Shown here piece by piece: positions 1 to 10,383 of a stretch of DNA of 64,000 nucleotides (its first letter is position 1; every line of letters starts with the position of its first letter). Under the pieces are notes generated by a model, which was not told the DNA's origin, ran no database searches, and saw only the letters and a list, made by a program, of their open reading frames with translations. The DNA is taken from positions 34,179,848-34,243,847 of the forward strand of contig NC_079512.1 in the NCBI RefSeq assembly GCF_000801105.2, written 5' to 3'. Made by a program: the position numbers and the translations under genes. The stretch is from Raphanus sativus (lineage: Eukaryota; Streptophyta; Magnoliopsida; Brassicales; Brassicaceae).

Positions 1-854
1 GAACATATAAATCGGCGCATTACCATTTTGTTTTGAGTTGGTCATGTATTGAGATTCAATCCACGGTTTGATTTCCGAATCTTAAGCTGGTGGGTTCGAT
101 CACATGCAAATTACATTTGCCAATTTGCCAATTAGTATAACGTAAGTGCAAATATATGTAAGAGCACGTGTATATAACTGTGTATATGTTCGTATAATAG
201 GTGCTTTGTAAGTTTACTTAATTACTTGTTTCCGTGATCACCTTAATTAATTCCCATTAATTAATGTTAAGGACTTAAGTCATTCAATTGCTATGCCGGT
301 TAATGCCCTCTAGTCACCTGTTCTTGGTCCAAAGAAACAAACTAACAAACACAAAATCTTCACACAAAATCTCAATCTCGTGGTGTAGGCAAAATTGCGA
401 CCATACAATTTCTTTAATTATTTATCTTTGTTTCACTACATAATTAACATTTTACATTAAAATATTACAACTAATTAATATTGAGATCAAAATTTACTTT
501 GAATTAATCATTTATTTTAAAATTTTCTATGGAATACACTATTTTGCTTTATATGTTTATGAATTTTGATAAATTTAATTAGTTTTTAATATTATTTTTG
601 ATGTGCATTTTATGCAGTTTGAGACCTTAATTAATAATATCATGTTTTCGATGTGAATAATCTATATAAAATAGTTTTGAATTAATAATCTTGAGAACTC
701 AATAATACAAATATGATAACGATCCTTGTAGATAGTGATCAGTTTTTGATAGTACATGACTAAAACTTTTGACAAATCTATACTTAATTGTGTTGTAGAA
801 ATAGTGAGTTAATAACAAGAGCAAGTTTTTATTAGAAAAAAAAATAAACATCTA

Positions 855-1105
855 CTCACTCTGTTCTTAAAACTAAATATGTTTAAAAATAGAACTGTGT
901 TTCAAAAAAATATGTTTTACATTTTCTATATAATTTATTAGAATAAAGGTAAATTCTAAGCTTTAAAATGATCGTACTTAATCAAATATTATTGATTTAA
1001 ATTGATGAAAATAATTAAATACATAAAATAATATATTAATCAAATTTTAATATATTTTTTAATATGCGTAAAACACAAAAATGTATCATTTAGGAATGGA
1101 GGAAG
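855..1105. mobile_element. Degenerate Stowaway-like MITE
   Basis: The left end (CTCACTCTGTTCTTAAAA) and the reverse complement of the right end (CTTCCTCCATTCCTAAATG) both resemble the Stowaway terminal repeat CTCCCTCCGTTYC. Each end is next to TA, the Tc1/mariner target duplication. The interior is AT-rich and non-coding, and the length (251 bp) suits the family. The termini have diverged, so this is an old copy. Confidence 0.55.
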
Positions 1106-1654
1106 TACTAATTAGCAACCAGCTCTATAAATAAATTGTAACCAACCAACATAATTAAAATGAAACTAACAACACTCCAAATATTAATACGTATATGAAT
1201 TTGAAAAACTCGTGCTAATTTTAATCTTTGACTAATTTTCGTCCAAAAAATAATACCAATGTAAGTTTTTTTTAGTCACTTAATTCTTTGAGTATTTAGC
1301 ATTCTCATATTCTAGCTCTTTAATTGTGATATGTGGGTCAAGTGAGATCCTCCAAGAACTTATATTCTTGATGAACATATATTGGTCATGAAATGGAATC
1401 ATAATAATCTTATGTTATGATGGTATGTACCTGTGTCACGTTGTTCGACTTTTAACCACTCTTAGATCTCCCAAATATCATTCTTGATCTTTTTGATTCA
1501 CATATATATATGATACATCATTATATTATTTTCTAGCAAAAACACAACATTAAATTAAAACACAAATTTCACGGCCTTACTAGTATATTTATCTTCTTAT
1601 TTTAGCTTCAACAATTTTATCATATCTTCTGTTTACGAAGTATTTAGACTGGGA

Positions 1655-1725
1655 CATTGTGGTAGAGTGGTAAAGAGACGAAACTGAAACACAAACATGT
1701 TTTAGATTTGGTTCATATGCTGTAC
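1655..1725 (+). repeat. Possible tRNA-derived SINE fragment
   Basis: TGGTAGAGTGG at 1660-1670 fits a polymerase III A box, and GGTTCATATGC near 1710-1720 is a weak B box about 50 bp downstream. This pair is typical of a SINE head. No poly-A or poly-T tail or target duplication was identified, so the call is tentative. Confidence 0.3.
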
Positions 1726-2831
1726 AAAACAAAATCACAATTATTTTTGGACACTCACACGGATATGAACTATTACCTTTTGATCCATTTCAAAAATCCG
1801 GTGCGTAAGTCTGCACGTGAGTAGCACTCTTCAAGAAAATTAGTCTGGGTTTTTCAATAGACCTGGAACCTGAATCATCATAAAAAAAAATATTTATTAA
1901 ATCACGATATATATTTATATTAATATATAAGTAACCTAGTAGAGTCATCGAAATGCTTAGATTCCGGAGTTCTAATTCTATATAATACCGGAGTTTAAGC
2001 AAGTAAATACCAATTACCAGAGGCATGACTCATGTGTAAATTTATATTGTGTATTTATACTTGTTGCATGTGTTGCTAGGTTCTTAAGTACGAGAATCAA
2101 AAACTGAGTTAGTTAATCAAATATGTTGATTATCCGTCCGTACCGCCATTAATTGAGAGCATTATTATCACCCATTAGGGAACATACTTTGACCACTTAG
2201 TGAAAATTTTAAATATGTACGTTTATCCGACTACATATGCGGCCCAGGATTATGTTAAATCTATGCATTAATCCATTATTGTAAACTTTAGTTTTTCCTT
2301 ACTAAGGTCTGTTATTAACTTATTAGAAAGACTACACAAGTTCATTGCTTTCCTTTGTCAAGATAAAATCATTATATTCATGAATATTCAAGAAATTGTG
2401 ATAGTTTTAAGGGGTTTAATGTACTGTACATCAACAAAACTAGTTACATGATTATGCTTTAACAAACAAAATCTAGCTACATGCATCACTCTCCAACCAA
2501 TATGTTTGAATTCCACCCGCCACAAGGTCTTATTAGAATATTATCTAGAGAGATCTAATTGCTATTATTGATTAGATAATTCAATATACATTAGTTTTAA
2601 ATAATCTATTTAAAAATTATATAAATAAATAATCTTTAATGGTAGGGAAAGATAAATTAACTTTGAGAAAGAGAGAGAGCGACTAGAAACTAGTGAACAA
2701 AAACTAAAGTGATCATTTTAGTTTATTTTATATAAAATTTTCTCATATAGTTTTGTATTTTTTAAATAATTTTTATAATTTATCTATTCAAAACTTACAA
2801 TATGAACCTTCAAAAACCATACGATCTAATA

Positions 2832-3540
2832 TCTTATATATTAAAACAGAAATCATGACTTCTTTCACATATGATTTTTTTATTTTGGACCACCTCTTAA
2901 AAAATTGTTTCAATTAATTTATGTATAAATATTTAAACTAATTTAATTATTCTAAAACAAACAAATCAAATAGATATTCCTATATTTACTCTGAAATTAT
3001 ATCTGAATAAAATCTTTTCATCTTTTTATTTACAATATTAATACATATTCATTTTTTCACTAAAATAAATCTTTAAAATATTTAAGTAATATTTAAAATA
3101 AATGTATATTTTATTTTCCACTTAATGTTTTTAAAATATTTAGTTAATGTTGTGTTTATTTAAAAATTAAATTTATATGTTATTTGAACTAAACAAACTT
3201 TTAAAATATTTAATTAATTTTGTAATTATAACTAAACTCATGTACAATTTTTTTATTAAACAGTGATATCAATTTAATATAATACTTTTCAATAAAAATT
3301 ATCTTTAACCAATAAGATTTTTCATTTTAGAATTTTGTATCACATGATTTAAAATATGCTATCACTAAAAATTTAAAACAAATAAATTAAATTATTGCAG
3401 GTGAACTATAAAATTGTTTTGATTTAAAATGTTATATTAAGCAATTAGTAATATGATAAATAATAAAATTAATTATGTAAAAAATAATTACATGTGTAAA
3501 TAAGATAATCATCCGCACGGTTGTGCGGGTGAAGATCTAG
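2832..3540 (+). mobile_element. Short non-autonomous Helitron
   Basis: The 5' end is TCTTATATATTAAAACAG, a common Brassicaceae Helitron start. The 3' end has the GC hairpin CCGCACGGTTGTGCGG about 12 nt before a terminal CTAG. The element sits between A (2831) and T (3541), as expected for insertion into an AT dinucleotide without target duplication. It is 709 bp long and AT-rich with no ORF, so it would depend on an autonomous Rep/Hel element elsewhere. Confidence 0.8.
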
Positions 3541-4806
3541 TGTTTGTTAAAAAAATAATAATACTTGAAAAAAGTTCTAATTCGATTTTCAAATAGTTTT
3601 TAATGCAGTAAATTCAAATATCTGTATATTAACAAATTAAGGAAGATCTATAAGATCCATCCAAATTCTATTTTGTAAAAATACTGTAATGTTACACTCA
3701 CTCAGGATTTTCAAGGTAACCAGCAAACGACCGGTACTTTATAATACAATGTTTGATCAAAATAGCATCTGTAGTGGCTGTCCACAACAAAATTATATCT
3801 ACAACCCTAAATCTACATCAATCATACTTTATTTATTTAAATAAGTTCACAGCCAATTTTAATAATTACGTATGTATCTTAATTTATTTGGAAAGCCAAA
3901 TTTTCACAGTTAATCTTATGTGCTTTCCAAAATTTTAATTCCAGTCACAGCAACAAAATTTAAAGCAATAAAATCATAGAGCAAAATCTTGAAGACTACA
4001 TCATTACCAATCAGATCCGAAGTGTATATTGATAGCCACCCACCCACTCATCTCACATAATCGGAATTTCAACCACCGTATTTGGGTTATAGATCACATA
4101 ACGTTTTGGTAGAATAAACAAAATATATATGATGATATATATTATGAAAATGAAAAAAAAACATGTATTGACAAGAGGAGGAAGAAGACACAAGCTAACA
4201 GTTGTCCGAAATCTATACTTGGCAAAAGGTGATATTTGATTTTGCTTACAACATCGAATCAGAACATTTAATTTAGTTGTTTCCCCATTTATTTCATCTA
4301 TGGAGTTTAATATACAAATCCCCAATAAATTACTAGGTATTCCTCCTTCAGTTTTATATTAAGTGTTCTTATAAAATTTTCGTTCAAAAATAAATATCGT
4401 TTTAGCATTTCAATGCAATATTTATTAATTTTATTATCTAATTTATTTTTCTATTGGTTAAAATATAAATAGATGTATCGATAATAAATTAGAGAGAAAA
4501 TATGTAAAATTAAATTATTTATTAATTTGTGTGCATAAGTTTAAATTAACACTTATTATGAAAGATATGAAACTATACTAATTTTACCAGACTAGATTAT
4601 AAACAACATTAAGGTTTAAATTTTTGATAATTAACGTTTTATAGAAGAGGCATATCTTATAGATGAACCACCACGAACTTTCAGAATAAAAACAAAATAA
4701 AAAATAGCCAACACTCTTATCTATTCATCCAATTGCAAGTCAATGACAGCTTATTTTTCCCCAATCGATTCTTCCTTGTTCTTTACACAAACTTCTTCTC
4801 TGTAAA
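3541..4806. other. Intergenic region upstream of ACS7
   Basis: No credible coding sequence. A partial Stowaway-like end (ATTCCTCCTTCAGTTTTATATTAAG) starts near 4340, and a matching but degraded right side fades out around 4580. The last 200 bp before ACS7 become more mixed in composition and are probably promoter. Confidence 0.5.
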
Positions 4807-4811
4807 TAAAC

Positions 4812-4874
4812 TATAAAAATGAGGAAAATCAAATTTGTCAAAGACTTTCCTCTGCGTCACGTCTGCTATATATA
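4812..4874 (+). promoter_or_regulatory. Candidate ACS7 core promoter
   Basis: There are two TATA-like strings: TATAAAAA at 4812-4819 and TATATATA at 4867-4874. The second is followed about 30-50 bp later by a CT-rich leader (about 4915-4965), a usual plant start-site context, so transcription probably starts near 4900, giving a 5' UTR of roughly 110 nt. This is inferred from sequence only. Confidence 0.5.
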
Positions 4875-5011
4875 CTTGTCCCTCGTTCACACAAATGTTT
4901 AACTCCAACATACTTCTCTCTTTCTTTCTCTCTAGCTTGCTATCTCTCTCCCTCTCCGATTGTGGTCAGAGCCGTCACGTGTCTCGTGTCAGGTTCAAAG
5001 CTCTAAGAAAA

Positions 5012-6623
5012 ATGGGTCTTCCGCTAATGATGGAGAGATCATCAAACAACAACGTTGTCGAGCTTTCTCGAGTGGCGGTTTCAGACACACATGGTGAAGA
5101 TTCACCTTACTTCGCCGGCTGGAAAGCTTACGATGAAAATCCTTACGACGAATCACATAATCCTTCCGGTGTCATTCAAATGGGTCTTGCCGAGAATCAG
5201 GTAATTAAATTATATACTTTTATCAACTTTTCTTTACAAAAAAATAACTACATATCGGGATAATGTATTAATGGTCTCCTTCTTGATTATCTCTTGTACA
5301 GGTCTCGTTCGATCTTCTAGAAAGTTACTTAGAGAAAAAGAATCCAGAAGGTTCCATGTGGGGATCAAAAGGAGCACCTGGGTTTAGAGAAAACGCACTG
5401 TTTCAAGACTACCACGGTCTCAAATCTTTCAGACAAGCCATGGCTAGCTTCATGCAACAGATTCGTGGAGGCAAAGCTAGTTTCGATCCTGACCGTATCG
5501 TCCTCACCGCTGGAGCCACCGCCGCTAATGAACTCTTAACGTTTATCCTCGCTGATCCCAACGACGCCCTTCTCGTCCCTACGCCATATTATCCAGGGTA
5601 CGTCACACTTCATATATCAATACTATTAAAATAATAAGTCACTCGTCGTATAGAGATTTTCTATTATATTAAAAAAATAGCTGCAACTAACTGACACAAA
5701 CTTAAAATAAAATATTATCTACTATATCTTGTATTTACCGGAACGTCTTTTTATTTGAATACAGATTCGATAGAGATTTGCGATGGAGAACCGGAGTTAG
5801 AATTGTACCGATTCATTGCGACAGCTCAAACCATTTCCAAATAACCCCAGAGGCGCTCGAGCAGGCTTACCAAACGGCTCGTGACGAGAACATTAGAGTC
5901 CGAGGAGTCCTCATAACCAACCCATCAAACCCATTAGGCGCGACGGTCCAAAAGAAGGTTCTAGAAGATCTCCTCGACTTCTGCGTTCGCAAGAACATTC
6001 ACTTGATCTCAGACGAGATCTACTCCGGTTCGGTCTTCCACGCGTCAGAATTCACCAGCGTAGCCGAGATCGTAGAGAACATCGATGACGTGTCAGTTAA
6101 GGAACGTGTTCACATCGTATACAGCCTCTCCAAAGATCTAGGTCTTCCCGGTTTCCGAGTTGGGACCATTTACTCGTACAACGATAACGTTGTACGGACA
6201 GCGAGAAGGATGTCGAGTTTCACGCTTGTCTCGTCTCAGACACAACACATGTTGGCTTCTATGTTGTCCGATGAGGAGTTTACGGAGAAGTACATAAGAA
6301 TAAACCGTGAAAGGCTTAGGAGACGGTACGAGACAATCGTTGAAGGGCTTAAGAAGGCAGGGATCGAGTGTTTGAAGGGTAACGCAGGATTGTTCTGTTG
6401 GATGAATTTGGGTTTCTTGCTTGACAAGGAAACGAAAGAAGGCGAGCTCGAGCTTTGGGATGTGATCTTGAAGGAACTGAAGCTTAATATATCGCCGGGA
6501 TCTTCGTGCCATTGCTCGGAGTATGGATGGTTTAGGGTTTGTTTTGCTAATATGAGTGAGAAGACTTTGGATATTGCGTTGAAGAGAATACATGAGTTCA
6601 TGGACCGACGAAGTGGATTTTGA
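5012..6623 (+). CDS. ACS7: 1-aminocyclopropane-1-carboxylate synthase 7 (ACC synthase)
   Basis: PLP enzyme converting S-adenosylmethionine to ACC, the committed step of ethylene synthesis, in the cytosol. Three exons: 5012-5200, 5302-5597 and 5765-6623, all with GT/AG introns, giving 447 residues, the length I recall for Arabidopsis ACS7. The start [11 protein letters not shown] is the ACS7 N-terminus; the upstream in-frame extension is leader. Visible motifs: [25 protein letters not shown], and [14 protein letters not shown], whose lysine (about residue 285) would bind PLP. The C-terminus ends just after HEFMDRR, so it lacks the long phosphorylated tail of type I/II isozymes, as known for type III ACS7. 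The last codons and the 3' flank are repeated at 14161 because of a LINE insertion. A LINE starts about 390 bp after the stop. Confidence 0.96.
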
Positions 6624-8597
6624 ACTGTTAAAAATCAAAAAGTAAATTAAATCTGAATATATTTTTTTGGTGGTTAAAACTTGGGGGGGGGTGATTTATT
6701 TTTGGGAAAGAGAAGATAATTAGTTGAAACCCATTGATGAAAGTGGGTTTCGATTTGTTTCTCTTTTCAAGATATATCATTGTTTGTTTTCTTGCTTTGA
6801 ACGAAGCAAGTTAATTTCATGTTCATTAAGGTTGATTTGTATTGTTTGCTGTTGTATGCAAAGATGGAATTCCATTCCCTTTCTTTGTCACATCAAATAT
6901 TACAAAATATCTCTATTTTCAGCTCTAAATGTATATTATATAACGTAAACATGTTTTGCTCAACTGATTAAAAGCATTAAACTGTTTGGTGAAAATTTTG
7001 GTTTTTCAAAAGGATAACTTTTATTTCTAAAAAAGTCAAACTCTCCCTGACTCGGTTCCCAATGCAGAATCCATGGAGAGTTCCAAGCTCTGCCTCCGGT
7101 CCATTCCCGTCGACGTCCACCGCTGGTGAACTCCCTCCGCCCCTCCACCCTCCGCCCGACCCCCCTGACCCGCCCTCCTCCCTATCTCCCCTTACATTCC
7201 CTCCCCTTTCTGCCACTTCTCCCTCAACTAAGTCTAAACCTAAAACTGCCTTGGTCCCCTCTTCAAAAGGGATCCTGGAAATTCCTTCTACTACTTCTTC
7301 TCAGATCTTGGACGTCACTATGATGCCTCAAGAGGATTTGGAAAGCTTACCCCTCCCGTTACAAACTAACCATGAAAATGGATCTGTTACTTTCCTGAAC
7401 ACTAAATTGGCTCCTGTCATCTCTTTTGGAAACCAAATTAACTCTACTCTTTCTCCCTCAAAAACCCAATCTTGTACCTCAGATAGTTCTCCATCTTCTC
7501 CTCCCTGTATCCCTTCCTTAAACACTACTCTTCCCCCAAACCCTAACCCTAACTATTCAGTTATTCTCCCCAATCATTCCTCTCCTCTCCTCACTAACAG
7601 AGCATCATCTCCTGCTACCCATCAAACCAACTCTGCTCCCACCCTCCCCTCATCCACCTCGCCTGAACCACCTCAAATTCCTCCTCCTCTAGCCTCCTCT
7701 CCTCCTGCAAACCCTGTACCTTCACTAGCTGAAAAGCTTCGCGTTTCTGAGAGCAAGCTCCTCACCCGTCTAGCTCCTGCCCCCACTTCTCTCTCTGAAA
7801 CTGGGCGTCCTCGAATCTTGATCCCTGATCATGTTTTTGAGAAAGGTGCTGAGATACACAAAGATTTCATAGTGTGCTACTACAATGGCAAACCGCCACC
7901 TTTTCATCAGATTCAGAGTGTGCTAAACTATATGTGGGGAAAAGGAAAAAAGCTAGAGATTCACAATAACCCACTGAACAGATCAACACTCGTAAGGATC
8001 ACAAGTGAGTACCTTCGCCAGAAGATCCTTGAGAAGTGCATCTGGTACATTGGTGACTCAATGTTTCACACTGCCCAGTGGACCTCCGAACACTCTATGT
8101 CAACTCCTCCACTTAAGGCCATCCGTATCTGGGCACATCTGACAGGAGTCCCTCTTGACCTGCGATACAATAAAGGTTTAAGCTTAGTTGCTGGCCTGAT
8201 TGGTGAACCTAAAGAGACTGATGATTTTACAAAAAATTTGGTCAGTTTAACAGTTTCGCATGTCAAGGTTGAAGTGGATCTTACTCAGCCCCTTCCTGAT
8301 GTTGTGGAGTTTCAGAGACAAAGTGGTGAGGTTGTTGAGGTTCAGGTTCATTACCCATGGGTTCCTCCAACTTGTTCTCATTGCCATGAGTTAGGTCATA
8401 TCATCCGAAACTGTCTTCTTTACTCTCCCCCCCCTCCACCTCCTCCTCCTGCCCCTCCCTCAAAAAAGCCTAGCCCCCAATCTTCAAAATCGCCTTTCAA
8501 CTCTCCTCTTCCTTCCAAAACTCCAAGTAAAGACTGTCCTGGCTCATCCCGCCCTACTACTCGCTCAACTACCCGGAAAAAGTCTCTCATCCCGCCC
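6601..8597. repeat. Left copy of a ~2-kb direct repeat flanking LINE A
   Basis: The stretch runs from the last codons of ACS7 through its 3' flank and the 5' part of LINE B, and recurs nearly identically at 14161-16158. Differences I can see are a G-run at about 6683 (9 G, against 5 G-A-5 G in the right copy) and a C-run at about 8427 (8 C against 7). The two copies bracket LINE A exactly, as a target-site duplication would, although the size is far beyond the usual range. Confidence 0.9.
7011..8597 (+). mobile_element. 5' segment of LINE B, left copy (truncated)
   Basis: Begins directly after a 20-bp target duplication (6991-7010, repeated at 20421-20440) and carries the LINE B leader and ORF1 from the ATG at 7062 to the point where LINE A interrupts it. 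ORF1 encodes a proline/serine-rich head, a DUF4283-like gag region and one CX2CX4HX4C knuckle (CSHCHELGHIIRNC). With 8 C in the C-run this copy keeps its frame up to the break. The frame then runs by chance into the LINE A leader to 8945; that extension is not a real protein end. Confidence 0.85.
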
Positions 8598-8713
8598 TAC
8601 TGGACATATACCGGGTTTTCTCTCTCCTGTGTACGGTCTTTTCTCTCAAGACGCGAACCCTTGATTTTCTCCTCCACCGTCGCCGATCTCGGCGGCGGCC
8701 CCCACCCGCCTCA

Positions 8714-10369
8714 ATGGCAAAAACGAAACCCCCTAAAAATAAACCTTCGGCTCGTCTCCCCACTGGAACAGCCACAACTTCCAACCGTGCAACAAAATCC
8801 TCGACGCCTGATGCTTCTTCAGCCGTTAAATCGAAATCTCCTCTGGCCGGCTCCGCCGCTCAGACACCTCTTTCTTCGCCTGCCCAGAACCCCTCTACTG
8901 AATCTCTGGCCAAGCAGACAGAAAGCCCCAATTCAGAAACCCTAGCTACAGTACCTCCAACTGTACCTGGAAATCAAGACCGGCTTGACACTGCTCCGCC
9001 TGTTCTTGCAAATCAGGACCAGCCTCATGCTGCTCCAACGGATACTGGAAATCAGGACCAGCTCAATGCTGCTTCGACGGATACTAGACCTCCTTCTCCA
9101 CCCCCAGCTGGATTGCGAAACTCGGCTGAGATCTGGAAAGGGTTTGTCAAGGAATCTTCTGTGAACCTCAAGCCAACGCAGACTCCTTACACGCTTGACT
9201 CAGGTGAAGCCTGCGTTACCATCCCGAACTCTGTTGTTGAGAAGAATAAAAAAGCTTGGGAATACTTCATTTTGGGCCAGTTCTATGAAGAGCCTCCAGC
9301 TCGGGGCGCCATTCATGCTATTGTCAACGGTATATGGAGCCGACAGAAGCGCGACATAACGGTTAACAAAATGGAAGGCAACGCAGTCCTGTTTCGTGTG
9401 CCATGTCCTAATGCTCGGCGCAGGATCCTCTCTCAGAGCTTATGGCAAATAGATGGCCAGACAATGTTCGTTGCAAAATGGTCTCCCGGAATCCAGCAAA
9501 GTAAACCGGAGCTCGACATGGTTCCTGTTTGGTTGGAATTCACTGGTGTCCCACTGCAATTCTTTAACAAAGACGCTCTTAAGGAGATTGCAGGACTTGC
9601 TGGGCACCCGGTATGCTTGCATCCTTCTACAGAGAACCTTACTAACATCGAAGTCGCTCGGGTCTACACAGTTATTGACCCTCGCAAGCCTATTCCAAAG
9701 TTTGTGAATGCTCGCTTTGAAAATGGTGATACACGGAGAATTGGGGTCTCAAGTCCCTGGCTCCCATCTCTGTGTTCCTACTGCAATAAGTATGGTCACA
9801 CAATCACGAAATGCAAGGCTGCCCCTCCGACATGTACGATCTGTAACTCTGTGAGGCACGTCACTGCGGATTGTCCAAGATCAAACCATATTTTTAAGGA
9901 GACAGCAAAGCGCAAAGGAAAGGCACCTATCAATAGTCTTCTCCCTATTGTAGGCAAACAGAAAATGGTTTACAAGCAAGTAGGAGTAAAAATCCCGGAA
10001 CCACCGGTACTGGCTTCAACCTCAACACCAGATGTTCCTCGGGAGGTCCCCCCAGATGTTCCTCCTCCACCGGAAGATTTTCCTCCTCTGTTAAATGCAG
10101 TACCTGCTACCCTAGAGTCTACTTCCTCTCCAAAGACTGGTTGTACGACTACAGTTGAACATGATCTGAGTAAAGGAAGCCTCTTTGTTGATCTAACAGA
10201 TGAGAGCAAATTGCAAGAGCAGTCTAGCACTGGCTCTTCTTCAGACTCTACGTTCTCTGCTGATGAGGACAACCCGGATGAAGAAGACGAGTTCCTCGAG
10301 GTGTACACCAAGAGGTATCAGAAGCGGTTAAACACCAAGGCTAGGGCTAGAGGCCCTTCACTCCTCTAA
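8714..10369 (+). CDS. LINE A ORF1, gag-like RNA-binding protein
   Basis: 551 residues, starting MAKTKPPKNKPSARLP. The first ~150 residues are Ala/Pro/Ser/Thr-rich with a short repeated motif (NQDQ...A). A DUF4283-like region follows (about 170-330: WEYFILGQF, VPVWLEFTGVPLQF). Two CX2CX4HX4C knuckles come next (CSYCNKYGHTITKC and CTICNSVRHVTADC), then a Pro-rich stretch and an acidic tail (DEDNPDEEDEF). This matches plant LINE ORF1 proteins, which bind the element's RNA. The frame is intact. Its stop lies 14 nt before the ORF2 ATG. Confidence 0.88.
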   Translation: MAKTKPPKNKPSARLPTGTATTSNRATKSSTPDASSAVKSKSPLAGSAAQTPLSSPAQNPSTESLAKQTESPNSETLATVPPTVPGNQDRLDTAPPVLANQDQPHAAPTDTGNQDQLNAASTDTRPPSPPPAGLRNSAEIWKGFVKESSVNLKPTQTPYTLDSGEACVTIPNSVVEKNKKAWEYFILGQFYEEPPARGAIHAIVNGIWSRQKRDITVNKMEGNAVLFRVPCPNARRRILSQSLWQIDGQTMFVAKWSPGIQQSKPELDMVPVWLEFTGVPLQFFNKDALKEIAGLAGHPVCLHPSTENLTNIEVARVYTVIDPRKPIPKFVNARFENGDTRRIGVSSPWLPSLCSYCNKYGHTITKCKAAPPTCTICNSVRHVTADCPRSNHIFKETAKRKGKAPINSLLPIVGKQKMVYKQVGVKIPEPPVLASTSTPDVPREVPPDVPPPPEDFPPLLNAVPATLESTSSPKTGCTTTVEHDLSKGSLFVDLTDESKLQEQSSTGSSSDSTFSADEDNPDEEDEFLEVYTKRYQKRLNTKARARGPSLL

Positions 10370-10383
10370 ATTTTACCCCCTTA

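Larger units (their letters stand above)
1..2831. other. AT-rich intergenic region without recognisable gene
   Basis: No open frame here resembles a protein; the longest are short and of low complexity. The stretch holds a degenerate Stowaway-like MITE (855-1105) and a possible tRNA-derived SINE (about 1655-1725). A second tRNA B-box-like string (GGTTCGATCAC) occurs near 90. The leftmost 350 bases are less AT-rich and could be upstream sequence of a gene beyond the left edge, but nothing proves this. Confidence 0.6.

Noticed and set aside
6138..6638. Minus-strand open frames of 166 and 121 codons opposite ACS7 exon 3
   Set aside because: Their sequence is the antisense shadow of the conserved ACS7 coding frame; no domain and no independent support.
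7062..8945. A 627-codon open frame joining LINE B ORF1 to downstream sequence
   Set aside because: It crosses the LINE A insertion point at 8597. The part after that is LINE A leader read out of frame with LINE A ORF1 (8714-10369).
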